A stretch of DNA of 64,000 bases from the NCBI GenBank assembly GCA_041390125.1, contig JAWKQN010000004.1:62001-126000 (forward strand), given 5' to 3'. Numbering within the stretch: position 1 is the first letter of the stretch; each line of letters begins with the position of its first letter. Of this stretch, positions 58,885 through 64,000 are shown piece after piece. The notes beneath the pieces are model-generated. The model did no database searches and was not told the origin of the DNA. It worked only from the letters and a program-made list of their open reading frames with translations. The DNA comes from Gemmatimonadota bacterium (GTDB lineage Bacteria; Gemmatimonadota; Gemmatimonadetes; Longimicrobiales; Gaopeijiaceae). Both the position numbers and the translations under genes were made by a program.

Positions 58885-59280
58885 TCATCCTGTCGTCCCA
58901 TTCCGCGATGGACGACTGCGGACGCGGCAAGGCGGGCCGGTCCCGTCCTTCCGCGTGATCGGATGCGATGACCGCGGCCGCATCGGATCGTCCCATGTTG
59001 CAGTAGGCGGGTGTGCGCGGACGGCGTGGATGGGTTTGGTCCCGCAGCGTGATCGGTGGGCGATGACCGCGGCCGGATCACATCATCCCATGTCGCGATG
59101 GGTGGGTGTGCCAGGCGGCGTGGACGGGTTCATTCTTGCAGAGCGTTCGGTGGGCGAACGGGCCGTCTCATCGTCCCATCCTGCCATAGGCAGGTGTGCG
59201 CGGGCGGCGAGTACCGCCTACCCACTCGCGCTCGTGTAGCACGCATCAGTTGCTCACATCGTCCCATCCTGCCATGGACG
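58885..59280. repeat. Diverged intergenic tandem repeat of about 90-100 bp, five copies
   Basis: A core related to ATCGTCCCATCCTGCCATGG recurs near 58890, 58987, 59083, 59170 and 59259, spaced about 87-97 bp. Flanking blocks are also shared, for example GATGACCGCGGCCG near 58967 and 59063, and GTGTGCG with GGCGGCG-type segments after each core. Copies are diverged rather than identical. The repeat occupies most of the 786-bp gap between the acetamidase gene and the DUF222/HNH gene; no protein gene is supported there, and 59281-59505 shows nothing recognisable. Confidence 0.75.
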
Positions 59281-59505
59281 ACTTTGGGCAGTGCGACGCG
59301 GTCGCCGTCCCCGGTGGGGTGCACAAGCGGTCGTAGACGCGTGCGGCGGGCGCGTGCCCGCACGTGGGCAGGGGTTCGCGGCCCGAATGGTGTCGCGTGA
59401 CGATCTCGTGGGTCCTGCGGCTCGCCAGAGGGCCGATGAAGCGGCACGTATCTTTGAAGAGCAGGACTCGCGCCTGATCTCCGCTCTTCGCTCGAGGTGC
59501 CGCCC

Positions 59506-61249
59506 ATGGTTCTTCCCGCCCCGCTCACGCCGCGTTCGTGCGACAACGACGGACCGTTCGCGTCCCCTCCGTGCGACCACGACGGACACCTCGCGTCCCC
59601 TCCGTTCGACACCGACAAGCCGTGCGCGACGCCCTCGTTCGACAGCGACGAGCCGATCACAGCGTCGCTCGATGCGGATCGGTCGGGCGCGGTGCCCGCT
59701 CCCTCTCCCTTCGCATTGTCCACCAGCGAGCTGGACACGCTCGAGGATCTGGGCGACCAGATCGCGGATCTCGCGTCCGCGATCCATTCGGCGACGCATC
59801 GTCTGCTGGTGCTGGTGGCGGAGTTCGACCGACGGCGCGGCTGGGAGCTGGGCGGTCACCCCACGTGCGCGCACTGGCTGGCGTGGCGCACCGGCATCGA
59901 TCTGGGCGCCGCGCGGGAAGGTGGCGCGGCGCGCGCCCTCGAGGATCTGCCGGCCATCGGCGCTGCGATGGCGCAGGGCGAGCTGTCCTTCAGCAAGGTG
60001 CGCGCTGACGCGCGTGGCGAGTGTGGACGACGAGGAGGAGCTGTTGGCGCTGGCGCACACCCGCACCGCGCACCAGCTGGAGCGTGCCCTGCGGCGCTGG
60101 GCCGGTCAGCGCTGCCGGGACGATGCGGAGCGCGAGCGGCTCCGCCACCGCAGCCGGTGTCTGTCGGTCTTCCCGGACGAGGAGGGGATGTATCTGGTGC
60201 GTGGCCGGCTGGAGCCGGAGGTCGCGGCGCTGCTGATGCGTGCGCTGGAGGCGGCGGCCGACGCGCTGTACTGGAAGGGACCGGACGTCGCGGACACCGA
60301 GCCGGCCACACCGGAGCAGCGGCGGGCGGACGCCATGGGGTTGCTGTGTGAGCGGGCGTTGGCCGCGGGCCTGGACCTGGAGGGAGGGGGACCGGACGCA
60401 CCGATCAGCGGGACGCGGGCGGAGCGCTACCAGGTGGTGCTGCACGTGGAGGGGCCCGCGTTGCGGGCCGACGCGGTCCCGGGGGAGACCGGGGCAATAG
60501 AGAGCGAAGTGCGCCCCAGCGTTGCCGCGGAAGTGTCGGCCGACCCGCGCCCCCACGTTGCCGCGGAGGTGTCGGTCGACGTGCGCCCCAACGTTGCCGC
60601 GGAAGGGTACGACGACGCGCGCCCCCGCGTTGCCGCGGAAGTGCATGCCGACGTGCGCCCCCGCGTTGCCGTGGAGATGTCCGCCGACGCACGCCACGTT
60701 GCCGCGGAACTGTCGGCCGACCCGCGCCCCCACGTTGCCGCGGAGGTGTCGGGGCGGTCCGGTGCCGATCCGGGCGTGCCGCTGGCCGAGCTGGCAGACG
60801 GCACCCGACTCACGCCCGCCACTGCGCAGCGCCTGGCCTGCGATGCCGGCCTGGTCCGCCTCGCCACCGATGCGCGCGGAAACGTACTGGATGTGGGGCG
60901 TCGCACACGCACCATTCCACCCGCGCTGCGCCGTGCTCTCGAGATCCGCGACGGTGGGTGTCGCTTTCCTGGCTGTGGGCGCCGCTTCACCGACGCGCAT
61001 CATGTCCGGCACTGGGCGCAGGGCGGACCCACCGCGCTGGACAATCTCCTGCTGCTGTGCCGGGTGCATCACCGGCTGCTACACGAGGAGGGCTTCCGCG
61101 TCGAGCTGGACGGTGCACGGCGGGCTGTCTTCTACGACCCCCGCGGTCATGTGCTGCCCCAGCTCCCTCCGCTCAAGCGCCGAACGGAGGAGGAGCTGCG
61201 ACGGATGAAGGAGGCCCTCGGCATCCGCGACGTCCGCCACGACCCATGA
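59506..61249 (+). pseudogene. DUF222/HNH endonuclease (13E12-type), single frameshift
   Basis: The product would be about 580 residues but the frame breaks at 60001-60006. Upstream, in one frame, are the DUF222 helices (TLEDLGDQIADLASAIHSA, then RRGWELGGHPTCAHWLAWRT, LPAIGAAMAQGELSFSKVRA). Downstream, in another frame, the domain continues without loss (LTRVASVDDEEELLALAHT, LERALRRWAGQRCRDDAE). Restoring one G within GTGCGCGCT rejoins them. The C-terminus has an intact HNH site: CRFPGCGRRFTDAHHVRHW, then GGPTALDNLLLLCRVHH. Such proteins are multicopy and mobile-like in Actinomycetota. It also contains N-terminal Asp/Pro-rich repeats and a 12-residue repeat array. The break may be real or a sequencing error; the downstream frame stays clean for 415 codons. 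Confidence 0.85.
60506..60751 (+). repeat. 36-bp in-frame minisatellite inside the HNH gene (seven units)
   Basis: CGTTGCCGCGGA-centred units recur with GTTGCCG at 60521, 60557, 60593, 60629, 60665, 60698 and 60734, so the spacing is 36 bp except one 33-bp step. All are multiples of three, keeping the frame and encoding a 12-residue unit like ADPRPHVAAEVS. The array sits as a linker between the DUF222 and HNH regions. Confidence 0.95.
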
Positions 61250-61616
61250 TGGCCCGGTGGGTCGTGCTCTGCTCTGGCGTGGCACCCGCCGTCGGGAGGG
61301 GACAGGGCGATTGGACACCTCGTCGCCCGAACCGAAGCAAGCGGCCGACGGCCTGTGGCGCAGCAAGCCGCCGCCTGCCGGTATGAACGCAACGAAGCGC
61401 CAGATCGCGGCGGATCCACGCGCTGCCCGCCTGCGGGTGCCGAAGCGGCCGGGCGAGCCGGCGCTGAAGCAACCCGTGGCCTGTCGGCACCCATCTGAGC
61501 TTGGACGCAGTGCGTCTCCGGGTCGCCGGATCCGGGCGCTCCAGGTACGCGCCGCGGGCCTCCGAGGACGGCTCTCGGGTGATTCGTAGCGGTCTACTTC
61601 TCGGTTGGGGGTGCGG
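61250..61616. other. Gap without a recognisable gene
   Basis: The 367 bp between the HNH stop and the Vgb-like gene contain open frames, but none has a ribosome site or a recognisable protein pattern. A TCTACTT near 61592 could be part of a promoter for the gene at 61617; no -35 partner was convincing. Confidence 0.5.
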
Positions 61617-63272
61617 ATGCGTCCAGGGATGCGAAGCGGGGCGTTGGCGTGCGCGCTGGTGGCGACCGCCGCGGTCGGGAGCGTGCTGCCGGAGACGGTG
61701 AACGCGGGCGCGACCATGGATGGGGACGTGTCGCTGCCCGACACCGCGCACGCAACCGCGTCCGCCGCCGCGCAGGCGGCACCGTCGGCGACTGCCCGCA
61801 CACCCTCGTCCGACGCCGCTCCCCCGGGACGGGCGGCAATCGCTGATGCCTCAGTTTCCGACGCCGCTCCCCCGGGACGGGCGGCAATCGCTGACGCCTC
61901 AGTTTCCGATACCGCTCCCCCGGGACGGGCGGCAGTGGCCCACACGCTTCCGTCCGCGGCCGCTCCCCCGGGCCTGTCCGTGTCCGCGCACGCGACACCA
62001 CCAGGCGCGACGCGCGCAGCGCTACCGGGCTCCGCCTGGCTGGGTCTGCTGCCGGACGGCGAGATCAAGCGCCGCTTCATCCTGGACTGCACCGGATGCC
62101 ACGTGTGGAACGAGCGGTGGGTGCGCGACGCCGAGGGTCGGCCCAGGAACGCAGCCGCCTGGGGCGCCTCCATCGAGAAGATGCTGGGTCTCTTCGGGCA
62201 GGGCACCGGCTTTCCCATCATCTCGTCCTGGCCGGAGCCGGCCGTGCTCGGTGCGTGGCTCGAGCGCGCGTTCGCAGCGCCTCCCGGCATGCCGACGCTC
62301 GACCCGGCGCTGCGGCCCGCGCGTCCGGGCGACCTGCGCGAGTACCCGGTGCCGGAGCCCGGAGACCTCCCGCATGACCTCATGGTGCATCCGGACGGAT
62401 CGGTGCTGATCACGGGGATGTTCACGCACCGCATGTATCGCCTGGATCCGGAGCAGGGCACGTTCGCGACTGTGCCGATCCCGGTGACCAACGCCAATCC
62501 GCGCGCGCTGGACATCGATGCCGAGGGACGGTGGCTCGCGCTCCTCGGCGCGCCGGGCGGTGTCGCCCGCTACGATCCGCGTACCGAGCAGTGGCAATCG
62601 TGGCGGTTCGGCGCCTACCCGCATTCGATCGTGGCGGCCGCGGACGGACTCGTCTGGTGGAACGGGCACTTCACCGTCGATCCCGAGGTCATCGGCTCGC
62701 TCGATCCCGCGACGGGCGACATCCGGCGCTACACGGTGCCACGGGCGCGCGACTCGGACACGCCGGCCGGTGAGAGCACGATCCCGTACGGCCTGCGGGT
62801 CGCTCCGGACGGGATCGTGTGGGCGACGCAGCTCCGCGGCGGGGGACTGATCCGGCTCGATCCGGAATCCGGCGCGGTCCGGCAGTGGCAGCTCCCCACG
62901 CCGCACGCAGGCCCGCGTCGCCCCGACGTGGCGCCCGACGGGACCGTGTGGATCCCGGAGTACTCCGCCGGCAAGCTCGCGCGCTTCGATCCGCGCACCG
63001 AGACGTTCACGGAGTGGGACGTGCCGGTTTCGGACGCGCTGCCCTACGTCGTACGGGTCGATCAGCGCACCGGCATCGTGTGGCTCGGCACCGGGCACGG
63101 CGATGTGCTGCTGTCCTTCGATCCCGTCCGCGAGCGCTTCAGCGCCTACCCGCTCCCGACGGAAGGCGCGTTGGTCCGCCACCTGGACATCGACGAGGAG
63201 CGGGGCGAGGTGTGGGCCGCGTACGGGGCCTCGCCGGGCGTGCCGTCCAAGGTGGCGCGGCTCCGGCCCTGA
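61617..63272 (+). CDS. Vgb-like beta-propeller with N-terminal CxxCH motif
   Basis: The 551-residue exported protein has a signal peptide (LACALVATAAVGSVLPETVNAG). A long Ala/Pro-rich linker with 16-residue tandem repeats runs to about residue 130. A small domain with a heme-type motif follows: LDCTGCHVW (Cys158, Cys161, His162), then IEKMLGLFGQGTG and LGAWLERAF, like a minimal cytochrome c. Residues about 225-550 form a streptogramin-lyase (Vgb)-like propeller: LPHDLMVHPDGSVLITGMFT, then LVWWNGHFTVDPEVIGSLD, IPYGLRVAPDGIVWATQL and DVAPDGTVWIPEYSAGKLAR. It probably acts in the periplasm, perhaps in electron transfer or substrate oxidation rather than antibiotic lysis. ATG 61617 is chosen; GTG 61611 is possible. 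Confidence 0.85.
   Translation: MRPGMRSGALACALVATAAVGSVLPETVNAGATMDGDVSLPDTAHATASAAAQAAPSATARTPSSDAAPPGRAAIADASVSDAAPPGRAAIADASVSDTAPPGRAAVAHTLPSAAAPPGLSVSAHATPPGATRAALPGSAWLGLLPDGEIKRRFILDCTGCHVWNERWVRDAEGRPRNAAAWGASIEKMLGLFGQGTGFPIISSWPEPAVLGAWLERAFAAPPGMPTLDPALRPARPGDLREYPVPEPGDLPHDLMVHPDGSVLITGMFTHRMYRLDPEQGTFATVPIPVTNANPRALDIDAEGRWLALLGAPGGVARYDPRTEQWQSWRFGAYPHSIVAAADGLVWWNGHFTVDPEVIGSLDPATGDIRRYTVPRARDSDTPAGESTIPYGLRVAPDGIVWATQLRGGGLIRLDPESGAVRQWQLPTPHAGPRRPDVAPDGTVWIPEYSAGKLARFDPRTETFTEWDVPVSDALPYVVRVDQRTGIVWLGTGHGDVLLSFDPVRERFSAYPLPTEGALVRHLDIDEERGEVWAAYGASPGVPSKVARLRP
61811..61945 (+). repeat. 48-bp in-frame tandem repeat in the Vgb-like gene
   Basis: Units starting CGACGCCGCTCCCCCGGGAC run 61811-61858 and 61859-61906, with a partial third from 61907 to about 61945. 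They encode SDAAPPGRAAIADASV-type 16-residue blocks in the linker before the CxxCH domain. The first two units differ by a single base change (GCTGATGCC versus GCTGACGCC), indicating recent duplication. A degenerate fourth GCTCCCCCGGG lies near 61962. Confidence 0.9.
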
Positions 63273-63385
63273 GCAGGGAGCCGCCGTCTCGGCCGAGGCG
63301 CGAGGAGGCCGGGCTCCCGCCCCGAGCCCGAAGTCGTCGGATACCACCGGCGGGCACGAAGATGCCGCTCGGGCCCCGATGGACC

Positions 63386-63480
63386 AACCGGGAGGACACC
63401 CCAACCGGGAGGACACCCCAACCGGGAGGACACCCAACCGGGAGGACACCCCGACCGGGAGGACACCCCGACCGGCCCGG
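63386..63480. repeat. 17-bp intergenic tandem repeat (five full units)
   Basis: AACCGGGAGGACACCCC repeats at 63386, 63403, 63420 (one C short), 63436 and, with G for the first A, 63453, followed by a partial GACCGG at 63470. It lies in the 249-bp gap between the convergent Vgb-like gene and the permease gene. Units are contiguous with no spacers. No gene is seen in this gap. Confidence 0.95.
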
Positions 63481-63521
63481 CTCCAGCGAAGCCGTGCGGC
63501 TCCGCGAGGGTTGGCGCCGGC

Positions 63522-64000
63522 CTACTGTGCCCTGAGCGCCTCCGAGGGGTCCACACGGGCCGCGCCGCGCGCGGGCAGCCAGGAGGCCAGCCCCACCGCG
63601 ACCAGCAGGACCGACAGGGCGGGCAGGAGCGTACCCGCGCTCAGGATGCGCACCCCGAACAGCAAGGGCTGGATCCGCCCGGCCGCGAGGATCACGAGCA
63701 CACCGCCGAGCAGCAGCCCCAGCCCCACCGTGAGCGCCGTCTGGCGCATCATCATGCCGACCACGCGACCACGGGCGGCACCGAGCGCCATCCGGATGCC
63801 GATCTCGGCACGACGGCTGGCCACCGCCACGGACACCACACCGTACACGCCGATGCAGGCCAGCAGGATGGCGAGCAACGAGAAGGCGCCGAGCGCGCTC
63901 GCCGTCATCCGTGAGCCCTGGAGCGACGCGCCCACGTGCTCCTCCATGGTGCTCAGGGCCAGCACCGGCAAGGCGGGGTTGAGCTCGCGCAGCCCGCTCC
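63522..64000 (-). CDS. MacB/FtsX-type ABC transporter permease, C-terminal fragment
   Basis: The last 158 residues of a permease are present; the gene continues past the window edge. The reading frame entering at 64000 gives LRELNPALPVLALSTMEEHV, then the C-terminal FtsX domain: SLLAILLACIGVYGVVSVAVASR, RRAEIGIRMALGAARG, VGLGLLLGGVLVILAAGRI, VGLASWLPARGAARVDP and the terminal SEALRAQ. The LPVLALSTMEEHV and EIGIRMALGA signatures fit the ADOP (acidobacterial duplicated permease) branch of MacB-like proteins. Such permeases work with an ATPase in mechanotransmission-type export; the transported molecule is unknown. Confidence 0.9.
   Translation of the reverse strand, partial: SGLRELNPALPVLALSTMEEHVGASLQGSRMTASALGAFSLLAILLACIGVYGVVSVAVASRRAEIGIRMALGAARGRVVGMMMRQTALTVGLGLLLGGVLVILAAGRIQPLLFGVRILSAGTLLPALSVLLVAVGLASWLPARGAARVDPSEALRAQ

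Noticed and set aside
58885..59280. CRISPR-like or attC-like array
   Set aside because: Copies are diverged along their whole length and lack unique spacers or a consistent dyad; a degenerate tandem repeat fits better.
59291..59505. Additional N-terminal coding sequence for the HNH gene in a second upstream frame
   Set aside because: It would need another frameshift, and the downstream frame already begins with a plausible ATG and ribosome site at 59506.
61257..61589. 110-codon plus-strand frame after the HNH gene
   Set aside because: No ribosome site, signal or recognisable pattern; Arg/Pro-rich composition like other non-coding frames.
63386..63480. CRISPR array
   Set aside because: The 17-bp units are contiguous with no spacers and no cas gene is nearby; it is a simple tandem repeat.

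Overview
This window is about 70% G+C and almost entirely protein-coding. It looks like the chromosome of a free-living, Gram-negative-type bacterium. Evidence for an outer membrane includes a TolC-like channel in a tripartite RND pump, a patatin-BamA-type protein ending in Phe, and many lipoproteins with clear lipoboxes. The mix of families (choice-of-anchor B protein, ADOP-type MacB permease, Ku/LigD, FG-GAP lipoproteins, Tat amidases) suggests Gemmatimonadota or a relative. That placement is inference; there is no rRNA here to test it. No prophage, insertion sequence, CRISPR array or rRNA operon was seen. One tRNA gene (anticodon CAT) is present.

Layout. 0-7 kb: the tail of upp, the trkA-trkH potassium uptake pair, the tRNA, a short GGQ release-factor-like protein, an AI-2E/PerM transporter, a cold-shock protein and a YheT-type hydrolase. 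7-12 kb: a lipoprotein M1 aminopeptidase coupled to a HEAT-repeat/cyclophilin fusion lipoprotein. 12-19 kb: a TetR regulator and a TolC-MFP-RND efflux operon, with two related operator-like sites flanking the regulator. 19-22 kb: two glycosyltransferases. 21.7-27.1 kb (minus strand): three consecutive exported proteins predicted to be beta-propellers. 27-32 kb: two alpha/beta hydrolases and the patatin-barrel protein. 32-34.6 kb (minus): a molybdenum-hydroxylase maturation operon (split XdhC plus a MoeA-like/MobA-like fusion). 34.7-37 kb: a serine-hydrolase/VanX-type dipeptidase fusion. 37-45 kb: short translationally coupled operons (DUF4105-DUF72-hydrolase-zinc ribbon; SixA-membrane protein-M20 amidohydrolase) around infA. 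45-50 kb: a bacterial NHEJ locus with ligD and ku diverging from a 26-bp gap, and a MerR-TPR gene 6 bp after ku. 50-59 kb: a pilin-like protein, an output-less Cache sensor, two Tat-exported amidases, an FG-GAP lipoprotein and an acetamidase. 59-64 kb: a frameshifted DUF222/HNH gene, a Vgb-like propeller with a CxxCH motif, and the end of a MacB-type permease.

How the genes work together. The clearest functional units are potassium uptake (TrkA/H), TetR-controlled efflux, NHEJ repair (Ku/LigD plus the MerR-TPR candidate partner) and molybdenum-cofactor insertion (XdhC/MobA-like). Much of the rest is a periplasmic or surface secretome of peptidases, amidases, hydrolases and propellers. This fits a heterotroph that processes amides and peptides outside the cytoplasm.

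The last 7.5 kb (56.6-63.5 kb) is unusual because minisatellite-like tandem repeats are concentrated there. They occur both between genes (37-bp, about 96-bp and 17-bp units) and inside genes (36-bp units in the HNH gene, 48-bp units in the Vgb-like gene). The same stretch holds the only clearly broken gene. It is the most plastic part of the window.
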